Below, piece by piece: positions 10,836 to 22,375 of a stretch of DNA of 64,000 nt (positions within the stretch are counted from its first letter, which is position 1; each line of letters opens with the position of its first letter). Both the position numbers and the translations under genes were made by a program. Origin of the DNA: Chamaelirium japonicum (taxonomy: Eukaryota; Streptophyta; Magnoliopsida; Liliales; Melanthiaceae); assembly GCA_947650365.1 (NCBI GenBank), contig OX393554.1, positions 39,467,200-39,531,199 of the forward strand. Direction: 5' to 3'. Below the pieces are notes generated by a model. The model saw only the letters and a list, made by a program, of their open reading frames with translations. It searched no databases and was not told the DNA's origin.

Positions 10836-11600
10836 TTAGCGCAACGACACTTGATTATCTTCCACAAGGCATCATCAATTAACAATGTTATATATATTTC
10901 TTTGCTAAAACCTTCTCTTTTCTATGATTCAGCATCTTTTTGTTGATTCAGAGGGACTTCCTACTTTTTCCTGTATCATTTATGCCAAGATTATGAGAAG
11001 ATATTCAGGTTGAGTTTTGAAATTTTATTTATTTTTATTTCTAAACTAATTCTTTGCTAGATCAAGAATGACCTGAACCGGACCTATCAAGATTATGTCC
11101 TAAACTCGAATGATCCATCTAGCAGGTTGCCCTAGTTGTTATGCCGATGGTCCAATCTTACCAACTCGAGTGGATCAGATGAAACCACTCAACTGCAACT
11201 GCAAAATAATGATAAAATAATTACGCGGATATTCATCACAATCATAAAAACACAATATTATCATATAACAAGAAGTTAAAATATTTTTAGTTAAAAAAAA
11301 GCAGGAGAGTAATGGTTTAATTACAGTAGCAAAGAAGTCTTATGCAGATTTAAATTAGAGTCAACTACAATACAAATGTAATGAAATTTGAAATATTTAC
11401 TTCATGAAAAATGTAGAAGATCTTAGACTTAATTAACTCATTTGAATAAATTTGTAAAATCATAGGTCAACTAGAAAGTTCCGAAAAAATTAAGAAAATC
11501 ACACAAGTCAAGTGAGATTCAATATGAAATCAAAAGACTAACAATTAATCAGCTATCGAGTACTTAAGAAAATATTTGGCCATTTCTGTGCGCAGTTTAT
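10836..11600. other. AT-rich interval, no exon seen
   Basis: No NRPC2 middle exon or other conserved coding stretch could be recognised on either strand. It is probably intron-like or intergenic sequence. Confidence 0.4.
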
Positions 11601-11638
11601 AATATCAAAAGATGATGATGATGGTATTGAGGAGAAAC

Positions 11639-11844
11639 CTTGAGGAAAGCAGGGAGGAGCTGGTACTTGTCGACGGCGGATTTGATGGGCGCGGCGAGGG
11701 ATTTGGGGGTGAGGGCATAGCTGTGAATCGAGTATTAGATCGGAAACAAAAACAAAAAAAATTCAAGATCGGAAACAAAAACAAAAAAATTCAAGATCGA
11801 TCTGGGGGATTAAGGGAAACGTACTCCTGTTCTTCGAATCCCAT
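11639..11844 (-). pseudogene. NRPC2: First two exons of NRPC2
   Basis: Exon 1 (11844-11825, 20 nt) starts ATGGGATTCGAAGAACAG and ends in phase 2 before gtacgt. Exon 2 (11720-11639, 82 nt) starts after ttcacag and reads YALTPKSLAAPIKSAVDKYQ then LLPAFLK before gtttct. The phases join exactly. The peptide matches the N-terminus of plant Pol III subunit 2 (S-A-P-I-K-S-x-x-D-K-x-Q-L-x-P-x-F-L-K). Between the exons is a 28-bp direct repeat (attcaagatcggaaac, about 11735-11795). These exons look undamaged, but roughly 1,100 codons that should follow are absent before the C-terminal exons at 8.9 kb. Confidence 0.8.
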
Positions 11845-12008
11845 CTCTGATCTCTCGCGGGCTGTCTGAGGAGACGGCGACGGAGGAGCGACGATGGAGG
11901 GTTTTGTGGGGGTTTAGGAGTCGGTATACGAAAAGGGGAATGGTGTTGCTATTTGCGCCAACAAAATGGGCGCCAATTCCATAAGAGCACCCCAGCTAAT
12001 TCCATGGG

Positions 12009-12612
12009 GGCCTCTATTTGCACTCATGGAATTAGTGACGGCACCCAAACAAATAAAAAAATTTATATTTTCTATTTATCCTCATTTTCAACCACTAGTC
12101 GGTCACCATCGATGTCGCCTCCGCCACCTCCTTTTCCGATAACACTTTATGCCGCTCTCATCTTCATCCTCCTCCTCCTTTCTTTCTTTCTTTCTACTCT
12201 TCCTCCTCTTTCTTCCTCCTTCCTCCAGCTCCCTCGCGCCGGAACCCTAAGTTGATGGCCCTCCTCTCTCCTCCCCCTTCATTCTTCCATCTCCTCCTCC
12301 CCCCTACTTCTTCTTCCTCCATCCTCCCTGCTCCTGAAGGAGGAGGAGAAAGGGGGGGGGGGGGGGGGGGGGAGAGAGATCGTAAGCGACGGCTTAGGGT
12401 TCCCGTATGGGGAAGATGGAGAAAGAAGGAGGAAGGGGGTGAGAGGAACACATGGATGATGGCGACAAAGGGGGGGGGGGGGGGGGGGCTCGGAGAGACA
12501 AAGGGCAATTTGGGGGTTACCATGGGTGCAAAGAACAGCATGCCAAAATGGATTGGGAGCCAAGAAAGGTTCGAGTGCCATCACTAATTCCATGGGGACG
12601 AATAAACGGACT
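12009..12612. mobile_element. Inverted-repeat element upstream of NRPC2 exon 1
   Basis: About 12013-12050 and 12562-12606 are inverted copies (ATGGAATTAGTGACGGCACC on one side, ATGGAATTAGTGATGGCACT on the other, read in opposite directions). The interior is CT/GA-rich with two long G tracts (12352-12372 and 12470-12488). No target duplication could be fixed, so the superfamily is open. Confidence 0.5.
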
Positions 12613-12671
12613 CTCCCTTTTCGATCTCCTCCTCCCCCCATGGATCGCCACTGACGTCGTGTATGTCTTCA

Positions 12672-14662
12672 CTGATTCAATGGGATTGCATTAGCGATGA
12701 TGTGGTGCGTGATGTCCAAGGTTTTTTCTGGACATAGATTATGACGGTCGGGTGGAATGATACAACTGTGGTCCTGATCCCGAAAACTACTTCACTGTCT
12801 CACACTGCGGACTATAGACCTATCAGTCTATGCAATCAAAACTACAAAATTGTATCCAAGATTTTGGCTAATCGCTTATGGGTTTTACTACCTTCTATAA
12901 TTAGCGAGGATCAACACGCGTTCATTCGAGAGCCACAAATACGGGATAACGTTCTTTTTGCTCAGGAGGTCCTTCATTTTGCTGCATAATGCACCGAGGT
13001 GGCAAGCGGCGATGGCGGTGAAAGTAGATCTAGATAAGGCCTATGATAGGGTTCAATGGGATGTAGCGGTCGTGGTTATAGATAAGATGGGGTTTCATCC
13101 AATTTGGGTCCATGGGTTTTGCAGTGTCTTCGATATATGATTGTTAGCTTGTTGGTTGACGATAAGGAAACATAGGGGTTTACTCTTAGCTGTGGGCTAA
13201 GGCAATGGGATCCCCTATCCCATTAGTTGCTCTTGCTAGTAGCACAGGTGATCCAAGGGGGGATATCGATGGGTTCATGATTATGAGAAATCCTAGGCCG
13301 ATTACTGCCCAAGTAGCCCTTAGCATTGAGTTATGTATTAACCCAATGAAGTTGAGCATCAAATTCTCAAGGTGTGTGTCGAGATCGATGTGCGCACGGA
13401 TTGTGAGGTTTTGGGGATTATGGAAGTGAGTGAGCCGTGGATTCATCTGGGTGTCCCTGTTAATGGCGGCAAGGTCGCAGCCTTGTTGAATATTTTCAAA
13501 ATATATTTGCTATATATCTGTTAAAACGGAGATAGTTACAACAAATGTGTTGTAAATCCTTAGTGAGCAATGTGGCTTGCTAGGAAGGAGATTTGAATTC
13601 AAATCCTCAAAAGGTGCTTCAAAGCATATGTTGGCTCAAAATGTGTTTCAAAGCATCTGTTGGTTTATAAGGTGCTTCAAAAGCATCTGTGACTCAAAAG
13701 GTGCTTCAAACCATTTGTTGATTGACAAACCATTACATTGGTTGACGAACCAATGCAAACCAAGGGGTGCTTCCTGGAACCCATTGGCGTGCGAACAGAT
13801 GCAACCCGACCAGAGGGTGCATTGTGGCATCCATTAGCCAGTAAACAATTGCAACCTGCGACAAGGGATGCATTGTGGCACCCGTTGGCATAAATCAAAG
13901 GGTGTCTTGCACTCTATAAATAAAGGGGCATTTCCTCCATGATAAAGAAGCGTCACATACCCGAATGACCCAATTAGGAATGAAGCGAGAGTGTTTTTAT
14001 GCATCATAAGTTCAATCTTTTGAGGGTATATCCTAGTCAGATCGGGGAGTACATACTTCGCATCTAACGAACCACGGATTATGGACTTCTTTGTATCATG
14101 AGGACGGTTTCTCAAACACTCCATTTGTCCTCGCGGTTTTTACTGGAGCGGGAGAAATTTGTCTAAAAGACAGCGAATTAATTTTCGTGCCCTGAAGCTT
14201 TTGATTAATCCATTCTTGTTTATCGACCCAAATTTTCAACAAGCCTCTCAATTTCATTTTGTTTTAAGCCGGATGGAGGCTAAACTCACAGGGTCGAAAG
14301 CACACTTGTTATCTCAGGCAGGTTGGTTGACTTTGATTCGGTCGGTTTTGGCCACAATGCTGACGCATTTGATGGTTAATAGGTGTCTTCCGGTGGGGGT
14401 TATGAACATACTGGATAAACTCTATGGATTTTTTTTTTTTGGGGAGGGGGGGGGGGGGGGACACATGTGGATCTCTTCTTCAGCGCTGTCTACAGACCTG
14501 GGACCAATTACCTGGAGGTCTCGGTTCAATGGGTGTCTAGGACCGCCAATAGTGCCTCCCATTGGTTGGCTAGTGAGGCCCGGGTTGAGGGTTTTGATAT
14601 GTACTGGGAGTCTAACTTCCCGCCCGAACACAGTCCAAGTTACCACCCAAAAAAAAAAAAAA
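12672..14662 (+). mobile_element. Degenerate LINE (ORF2 fragments) split by a solo LTR
   Basis: Reverse-transcriptase blocks in order: WDCISDDVVRDVQGFF (about 12677), NDTTVVLIPKTTSLSHTADY and RPISLCNQNYKIVSKILANR (12755-12890), QHAFIREPQIRDNVLF, then KVDLDKAYDRVQW (13020-13060), then HLGVPVNGGKV (13450), then FHFVLSRMEAKLTGSKAHLL (from 14250), and an RNase-H-like VQWVSRTANSASHWLA (14520-14575). It ends in a 14-A tail at about 14649-14662. Several frameshifts and stops break it, and the catalytic YxDD region between 13140 and 13400 is not readable. The endonuclease part is absent. Confidence 0.8.
13484..14241 (+). mobile_element. Solo LTR inside the LINE
   Basis: 758 bp, starting TGTTGAATATTTTC and ending AAATTTTCAACA, flanked by a perfect 5-bp duplication AGCCT (13479-13483 and 14242-14246). 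A TATA box (TATAAATA, about 13914) fits an LTR promoter. Taking the LTR and one AGCCT away brings the LINE coding frame back into register (G-K-V-A-A-S-Q-F-H-F), which confirms both boundaries. The LTR contains diverged repeats of 'aaggtgcttcaaa' (13612-13720) and of 'gcattgtggca' (13817-13880). Confidence 0.92.
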
Positions 14663-14944
14663 TTATTGGCACAATAGTTCTGATAATACAAACGAACTAA
14701 TTTCCACCTCATTTATCTATCTTTTGAAATTCATTTACAGACAACATCAAGATCAGATATGTTCAGCATTTGCAATTGCAGATGCATCCATCAGAAGAGC
14801 AAAACAAAAAAGGAGAGGGAGCCGAAACAGTTGTATGAATTATTCATGCAGATGCGACAATGCCTACAACAAAGTTTGATCCAACTCTTGTCGATTCAAA
14901 CGGCAGCACACAGAAACCCTAGGCAGCCGGCGCTCCAATCGAAG

Positions 14945-15430
14945 CTATGAACTCGCGCTGCCGTAGGCATGGATTCTTTCTTCGATGTGCGCTTTGCAGC
15001 ACGGACAGGTGGTCTTAGCCTGCTTCTCTTGCTCCTCGTTGCAGCCGGCACACAGAACCTGATGGGCGCATGGTAAGAGGACCACCGAGCTCTCGTCCTG
15101 AGCGCAGAGGATGCATTCTCTGTTGCGGTTTATTTTTCGGACCTCGTGCGGTTTATTAAACCCTTGAGGCTTAGCAGCGTCGATATCGACTGAGCCCAAA
15201 GTGTTTGATGCTGGGTTAGTCAGCTGAGCCGATCCGGCAAGCACTCGGGAGATCTCTTCTTCAAGCCTCTGGATGTCGTCCTGGTGGCGCTGGCAATCTA
15301 TCTCCGTCTTCTGCCGCAATACCTCGTGCTTCCTCTTTATGCTAGCATCAGCAGCTTCCTTGGCTCTGCGTTCCTCCTCAACCTGTGAGATGGCTACTTC
15401 TTTGGCTTTCATCTCTTGCCTCCATTTCAT
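14945..15430 (-). CDS. RING protein of the MIP1/RF298/RF4 family, exon 2 (C-terminal)
   Basis: The terminal exon starts after a good acceptor (tttgcag, 15431-15437) and ends with TAG at 14945-14947. It encodes 161 residues: the end of the long coiled coil (MKWRQEMKAKEVAISQVEEE and onward), a short linker, then a C3HC4 RING finger at about residues 608-648 of the joined protein, with C-I-L-C, L-P-C-A-H-Q-V-L-C, A-G-C and C-P-C-C all present, and the tail HIEERIHAYGSASS. The RING should bind E2 enzymes. All zinc ligands are intact. Joined to exon 1 in phase 0 it gives about 663 residues, close to the family length. Confidence 0.9.
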   Translation of the reverse strand: MKWRQEMKAKEVAISQVEEERRAKEAADASIKRKHEVLRQKTEIDCQRHQDDIQRLEEEISRVLAGSAQLTNPASNTLGSVDIDAAKPQGFNKPHEVRKINRNRECILCAQDESSVVLLPCAHQVLCAGCNEEQEKQAKTTCPCCKAHIEERIHAYGSASS

Positions 15431-15624
15431 CTGCAAATCAAAAATTGTGTAAGAAAATACAAGACTCAAGTTACATGAGCTCCCTTAAAAACCTAAACAA
15501 CTCCTTTATGGTTACCTATTATGGATCCACATGACATGAGTCCCATGACAGAAGAAAAGAAGAGAAGAGAGTTATGGAGAATGGTATAGGGAGACGACAA
15601 CCATAGGTGAGGTGTCTACAAAGC

Positions 15625-15758
15625 AAATTCCGTGTGGAATTGAGACCTTACGATCTCCCAACACTTGTTTGGTGGGACCCATTACTACACCAAATTCCAT
15701 GTGGAATTGAGACCTTACGATCTCCCAACACTTGTTTAGTGGGACCCATTACTTAGAG
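15625..15758. repeat. Tandem duplication, 67-bp unit, two copies
   Basis: Starts at 15625 and 15692. Copies share ggaattgagaccttacgatc and cccaacacttgttt with two or three differences. Confidence 0.85.
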
Positions 15759-16579
15759 CCAGCCACATGTCATTATAATATTTTTTCTTATCTGTCTTAG
15801 CTCTCCTTCTCAACTAAAGTGAATTAATCCAAACCTTAAATCCAAGTGCTTTGATGTTAGATATCTGTTCTCTATCGACCTTTACTACGCATAGATCCCA
15901 TTTCTAAGTCTATCTCACTCCACGAGGGTCCCTCTTTTTTTCTTCATCAAATCAGAACCTAGTGCTCCTTTTCAGTTGTTTACTCCATCGGATTTCAACA
16001 AGATCTCAAATACCATGAAACTTTATCCTTTTAGCTGCTCCTTTGTCGAAAAAAAGAAAAGATAACACAAAGAGATGATCAGATTGTGAGAGAAGGAAAC
16101 CAAGAGAAATCCTTTCTCTGCTGGACTCTTGGCAAAACCCTGAGTTTGTATTTCTTCTATTCCAGTTTCTTCTTGATCCACCACCTACCCTTCCACCCTT
16201 CACCCATCAGCATGTCGTTTCGTCATGGCGAGGAACCAGGCAAAATCGGTGCATGTGCATCTACCGACGCATATTCGTGATCATTTGTTTGGCTTCAAGG
16301 TGGAATTCTTTCTTCATCTTTCTTGTTTGCTAGCCATACACAGTTCCTTGCAATCGTTACTCGAGATCTTTGGTTTGTTTGAACTGTTCATTGGTTAAGC
16401 TATCCCTAGTGATCTTACATCTTTCATCTATTTCCAGTGAGTTTTTTACTAATTTCAATTATTGACAAATTATGTTTGGGAAAATAAACTAATTTCATTA
16501 GTTAGCTTTCTCGTTTAGCTATAAATCTGCATGTTGTCATTGCTATAGTTGCGAACCCCATTAGCTAGAGACCTAGTTT

Positions 16580-17200
16580 GCATTGGTTGGTATCAGCGCA
16601 AGTTCAACCCCAAAAAGATTCACGCACAAAACATTTATAGCGTACGGCCTGCATTTAGATCTTTAGAAATCTCATTATTATAACAATTCTAGTACACACA
16701 CATGAACAACCATCACCATTCATAGTAGTGTACTTGCATAATTGCATACATACCTTTCATACACAAAACACTTGAAGAGGCTATCCTAGATCATCTTTGC
16801 AGTCAAAATTCAGTTAATGATGATTTAAACCGAAGCCAATAGAAAACTCCTCAAATCAATCTTTGGAAACCTAAATCTATCGAGAAAAAATCCCATGGCA
16901 GACCATAACCCTGAAGTTCACCCAATACCTAGAGATGCCTACATGCATCAACGACGGGTGAAGAATCAAATCCAAGCCCAATTTGAACATGAGATGACCA
17001 TAACCCTGAAGTTCACCCAATACCTAGAGATGCCTACATGCATCAACGACGGGTGAAGAATCAAATCCAAGCCCAATTTGAACATGAGATGCAACTCTCC
17101 CTGAGAGTAGGAGGACGGACCGGAGCGCGACTGCAACCTAACCAATCACTACCTCCGAGATCGCCCTGGTCGGAAGGCACCAGGCTAGAATGTCTGTAGA
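16580..17200 (+). mobile_element. LTR-retrotransposon fragment: primer-site-like motif and gag start with internal duplication
   Basis: TTGGTTGGTATCAGCGCAAG (about 16582-16601) resembles a tRNA-Met primer-binding site. An open stretch from ATG at about 16894 reads MADHNPEVHPIPRDAYMHQR and onward, like the start of a retrotransposon gag. A 95-bp unit is exactly duplicated in tandem (16901-16995 and 16996-17090). Because 95 is not a multiple of three, the duplication breaks the frame. Confidence 0.55.
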
Positions 17201-17485
17201 TTAAAAATTATCGTAGCTTATGTTCTCTCCTCACCCTGGAATGTTTAATCGATTACATGTATGGGTATTAGATATCAATTAGGTTTCTCTCTTCCCTCTT
17301 GCTGCAAACAGATCATAGAACGGTTTATGTCAAGTGCAGGGCAAAAACATACAAGGCTTGCATGAGAAAGCTATACTATGAAATATATATATATATTTTC
17401 TAGAGGAAAACCATTCAAGGGAAAACCTTGTAGGCTGCGCTGGTTGATGAGAGCAATCTGCTAAAATTAAAAGGTTCAATACAAG

Positions 17486-18510
17486 CAAGGTTTGAATTTC
17501 GGTTTCGACCACAATCGAAGTGAAACCCCTATGTGAAACCTCGATATTCTAGTTTTCGAAGGTTTTCGGTGCATTTCGTGGCATTTCGACTAATTCAACG
17601 AAACTATGGTCGAAATAAGTGGACAAAACGGGTTCTCCTTGGACGCAAATAAATGGCCTCACAGCCTCCCTCGCACAAAGATTCAGAGTCAAAAGACGTA
17701 GGTTGACAGCACAAGTTTTCCTTGAACGCAAAGAAGCAGAAGTCACGGTGAAGATACTGTGACAAACGGATCGGAAGTAGAGGTGTTACACGACTGAAAC
17801 AACACTGCCGGTTACTTCCTTGATGTATTAGAGTGCTTGAAGTCTTCGACTGAGGTCAAAATAGCTATGTGCACTTTATTAAGGAGCGAGGAATACGAAG
17901 TTCATATTCGGACCCCCAAGTCATCGAAAAAGAAAGGACGGATCCAAACTCCATCCACCAGAGGTCGTTCAGAACCAGATGATGATATCGAGTACCCTCC
18001 AGATATTGAGACAGAAGAGGAGAGGACTCAATATCGACATGCTGTCTTTTAGATTCGAGACGGACCCAGTAGGAGCGAGATGAGAGGGACTGGACATGGG
18101 CATAGTTTGGAGGCAGCGGTAGCAGTAGTGGACCTTATTCGTTAGCCGGAGGTTACAGTGGAGCTGGTGCATCAAGGGCTAATGATGATGAGTTCAGATA
18201 GATGAGCAAATAAGAGTTTACTTGGACGAGCGAGGATGAGTGATTTTGTCTTATTTGTTACTTAAACAACGTAAATTTATGTAAATTAAATAATTCAAGT
18301 TAAGCTTTGGTGTGTTTCCTTCAAATAATTCAAGTAAATAAGCATGCACAACTATAAGACTTAAATTTAAAATTAAAAAAAAAATTCACATAATTGGACA
18401 TTTTTTTAGCATTTTGAATTTTCCAACATTTCGATATTTCGAAATTTTGGTCGAAATTTTGATTTTGGCTATGACCGAAACCCGACACGAAATCAGAATC
18501 ACAAACCTTG
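17486..18510. mobile_element. hAT-type DNA transposon, non-autonomous, with transposase-tail remnant
   Basis: The 1,025-bp element has 9-bp perfect inverted ends CAAGGTTTG/CAAACCTTG followed by related 'ttcggtttcgacc'/'ggtcgaaat..gaccgaaac' sequence. It is flanked by 8-bp AATACAAG (17478-17485) and AATATAAG (18511-18518), seven of eight matching. An 8-bp duplication is the hAT signature. The interior carries the remnant described in the next entry. It lies in the intron of the RING gene. Confidence 0.75.
17837..18205 (+). pseudogene. C-terminal remnant of a hAT-like transposase
   Basis: An open stretch with RGRSEPDDDIEYPPDIETEE, and in another frame SSGPYSLAGGYSGAGASRAN followed by DDEFR and a stop. 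Acidic and Ser/Gly/Tyr-rich tails of this sort follow the dimerisation domain of plant hAT transposases. The catalytic and dimerisation parts are missing, so the assignment rests on style and on the surrounding hAT ends. Confidence 0.45.
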
Positions 18511-19164
18511 AATATAAGAATGGAGATCAGGTCTCATGGGTCCTTCTAGAAGTTCGCATCCACACCATGTTGATTTCTACCCTCTCCTCGATTCTTTGTA
18601 AACCTCCTGACTGACCACTTTTCACTCGAATCACACGATCCAACACAAGTTGCCCTAGATACTTACCCGAGACGAACTCAGACTCCCTCCTTGCAAGCAA
18701 AGACACCCAAAGGTGAATCCCACCCTAATGTGGGTGCTATCACCGTATAAGGAACTACTTCGCCGATTTCCCCAATCGACATACCCCAAATGAATTACAA
18801 CGGTTCGCCCATAAGCCGACTAATGGGAATTAGGGTTCTTCTTGCAAAATTCGCTCAAATCAAAACCCGACCCTTTTCCGATTGACTTGGAAGAACCTAA
18901 CACATTGGATTTGCAGGGGCAGAAATAGAAAAATCCAAACAAAAAAACACGACACTTGCACAAAGGGAATCAATGCAATCCGATAGGAAAACATAATCAA
19001 GCAATCGAACATATCGATGCAAAACAATAGAAGAAGCTACCTACAAGCCTAAGAAATCGATACGTTGAGGAATCGGCTTGAAGGGAGAAAGAAAACGAGA
19101 TGAAACCTAAAGATCTTCTCCAAATAAGTTTTCTTTTCTTTCTCCTTTAAGCTTCCACAACCCA

Positions 19165-21754
19165 TGTTGCAGGTCTGATCTGCATCAAGGTTCTTTAAAC
19201 ATTATAATATTAGTCATTTTCATTTATTTATGTCTATTTAGGTTTTTATGATGTTTATGGCCATTGTATGTCTAATTTATCGCTTGTAATCAATGCCTTC
19301 TTGTGCGGGGATGTCCATGACCTCATCCAAGAGCTTTTTGGACCAATACGGACTCTTTTGGGTGTGTTTCCAGCTTTAATTTGAATAAATAGGCTAACAA
19401 GTATCAGCAAGGCACCCGACGATCGGGATTAGATCTTGAATCCGGCGGTTGGATCATCATGGCTTAAACAGTAAATGACATGGCACTAAATGGGCTTCGA
19501 ATTAAACCTTATTGGGCTTTTAAAATAAAACCCACATGGCTTCCTCACATACTTGCCATCCTCTCTCTCCCCTAGCCGTACGGATCCACGGCTTCCCTCT
19601 CTCTCTCTCTCCTCTTCTTTCCCGTGAACCGTCCCTTTCTCTCTCTCTCTCTTTATCTTTTTTTCTTCTTTTCTTTCTTTATTTCTTTATTCATTTCCTT
19701 CTTTACACCTTTTGATCTTAGTCGTTCGTGATTATTGGGATTGATCTCCCTCCGTTGCAAACCCTAAAATTATAAAAGAGGGGGAAAAGAATGAAAATCC
19801 AGATTTTGATGAATGAAGAATTCCCCCGTGTGAGATATTAGGGTTGACTCGTGTCCCCACCCCCTTATTCCTCGACTCCGTCTCAAGAAGCATCAACATT
19901 TGCCCCTGTGAGTGGTACCAGTTAGCGAACCGAAGGATTCGATGACTTTGATCGACGACCTTTCTCGTGAAAGATCCCCTAGAAGATTCCTTGCAAATCC
20001 GGGACAATTTAATTTATCCTCTTCTTTTTCTTCCACATCCACATCAGTCTACATTATTTTATTTGTTTTCGCGACCTTTTTGCTGCATTCATCCCATTGA
20101 AGCTTATATAATTGGTATAATCATTATTAAGTTTAATCAGATCGTCGAGGCCCTCTGCAGGATCGTTTAGCTACTTTTTATATGAAAAATGTTGGTTGTT
20201 TTTATAAAATCTACTCACTGTTTTAGCCGTAACTTCACATGAAACGATCCAATCGACCAAAAACTTTGACCAACCCTTCCTAACATTGATACCTACACCT
20301 CAGCCAACTTTTTTGTCAAGATCATAAAAATTGAACATCGTGAAAAGATGAAAATACCCCTGGGAGTCATGATTTCCAGATTCCCTATATCCTCTGAAGC
20401 CTAGTATAGGTCCTCCCTTGCAAACATCAAGTTGGTATCAGAGGATCTGGTGCCTACATCAAGTTGATATCAGAGCAATTTGATGTCATGTCCTTAATGC
20501 AGCTGATCCCTATATTTGCTTGATTAACGTGACACCCAAGTCTACAAAAATTTGCTGAATTATTCAATCGTTTTGAACCGCTTCATACTATTCACCCAAG
20601 ATCTCCCAAAGAACTCCGTTATTCATTTGTGATTAGAGATTGAGCCCATTAACTGTATTTACCTTCCAAACCTTTTGTCTAGTAGATTTTACAGTTATTT
20701 ATTATCATCATTAAAGGCCAGATATAATGAAACTCAACTCCTTCCTATTGACGATATTGAAGATGAGTTGGAATGACGAGAACAACAAAACAAGAGCCTT
20801 GCCAGGCAGAGAAAACCACTACCTCCAGTAGAGCCTCCATCACTTGTGGGGTCTTCGATTCTATCAGCACCCACAGAGGGGATTCCACCTCCAGTGCCTC
20901 TAGAGGAGCCTCCTCATGTAGTGACTACAGAGTAGCTTTCTCTACCTTCAGTAGTGCTTACAGAAGAGCCACCTCCTCCTGCAGTAACTCTAGAGTAGCT
21001 TTTTCCACCTTCGTCATTCTCATCAGAAGAGCCACCTCCTCCTGCAGATCTTCCTATGGCAAAGACACTAGTGGAGCCTCTGCCTTCCATGGAGCTTCTA
21101 CCATCACCGCAGTCGGAGTCAGCTGTGGAGTCTCAGCCAGCTGAGTGGCTTGACCACTTCAACTTCGTCGGGACAGACCGACCACTTATAGCTCGCGTGC
21201 TTTTGCACCAATTCTTAAGTGACCTCCGACCCTTGCTCGACGTCAGTCATTCCTTCACGAGGGATCCGAAGGATACCTGCTGCATTCCGCGACATCATCT
21301 GATAGAGTTCATCATCAGATCCAAACTCAACGGCGATCCCACGGTGGCGTTCCTTCTACTGCAGGCGAGTGGAAACGATTGATGCAGGCCTGATTTGTAT
21401 CAGGATCCTTTAAAAATTATACTATTAGTTTTTTTCCATTTATTTATGTCTGTTCAGTCTGTTTAAGATTGTTTTGACCATTTTATGTTTTATTTAATGG
21501 TTGTAATCAATGCATTATTGTGCGAGGGTACCCACAACCTCATCCGCGAGTGTTTTTGGATCATTCCGGGCTCTTTTGGGTGTGTTCCATCTTTTAATAT
21601 AAATAAATATGCTAGCAAATATCCGCAGGGCACCCAACGGTCGAGATTAGATCTCGAATCCGATGGTCGGACCATCGTGACTTAAACATTAAATGAGCTT
21701 TGAATTAAACCTTATTGGAATTTTAAGATAAGCCCAATAGGGCTTCCTCACATA
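19165..21754 (+). mobile_element. Pol-less LTR retrotransposon with truncated 3' LTR
   Basis: The 5' LTR spans about 19165-20425 (TGTTGCAGG to GCAAACA) and is followed at 20432 by TTGGTATCAGAGG, a tRNA-Met primer-type site. A second LTR copy starts at 21380 (TGATGCAGG) and stops at about 21754, where similarity to the first LTR ends. The internal region is under 1 kb. It encodes no protease, integrase or reverse transcriptase that I can see, only a proline-rich, stop-interrupted frame (EPPHVVTTE, EEPPPPAVTLE) and an open segment at 21056-21382. That marks a non-autonomous element. The 3' truncation removes any target duplication. Confidence 0.7.
21056..21382 (+). pseudogene. Open segment of the non-autonomous LTR element, unknown protein
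   Basis: Encodes about 108 residues including EWLDHFNFVGTDRPLIARVL and HLIEFIIRSKLNGDPTVAFL, ending at the junction with the second LTR. Not recognised. Upstream the frame has stops in a repetitive PP-rich region (20800-21060). It may be a gag-like product peculiar to this family. Confidence 0.35.
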
Positions 21755-22194
21755 CCAACTATGTAGGAGTCGACCACTTAAGTGTATTCTCTGCATAGTT
21801 TTGGCATTTGCCATTTGTATTGTCATGTTGGTTAATTTTGATCCTATTTGCTAAGAACATTTTGAATGTAATTTATGGGTTGTACTGGATTTGCTTCACA
21901 GTTCACACTATTCTTAACATGGTAAGCATAGGTGGAGTCATGTAAAAGGAAAACTAAAGGATATATGATCATGTATATTAATGTATTACAAAATTATGCA
22001 TTTCTCTTCCCTACACTAGAATGATGATTACAAGTCATAATGCAAACCATGCACCTTCATTTAGACCAGCTTATGTGTGACCATTATTTTTTGGATGATT
22101 GAGAGAACATCAAGCGACAAAATCTCACTTTCTGAAAATAAATTGATAAGTGGAAAATATACTTAAGTAAAAATATTAAGAAATGTAAAATTGT

Positions 22195-22375
22195 TGCACC
22201 GGTCGAATCGGCCGCTACCTGCCTAACTCGATCGATACGGACCGATTTTGACAAGTATCGACCGATATGGGGCTTAATGTGGTTTTGAGAGTGGCTCGAT
22301 ACTGGCCTAGTCCAAACCTGAGTCGTACCGGCCGGTACGACTTCATATAGGCCGAGTCTTGATTCCATGGTTTCT
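22195..22375. repeat. Palindromic GC-rich repeat (GGTACGAC family)
   Basis: Contains gtaccggccggtac at about 22325-22338 and several 'cgatacggaccg'-type words. The same word set appears at 54580-54660 and 56580-56740 in the ends of the foldback-like element, which suggests a related DNA-transposon end. Confidence 0.5.
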
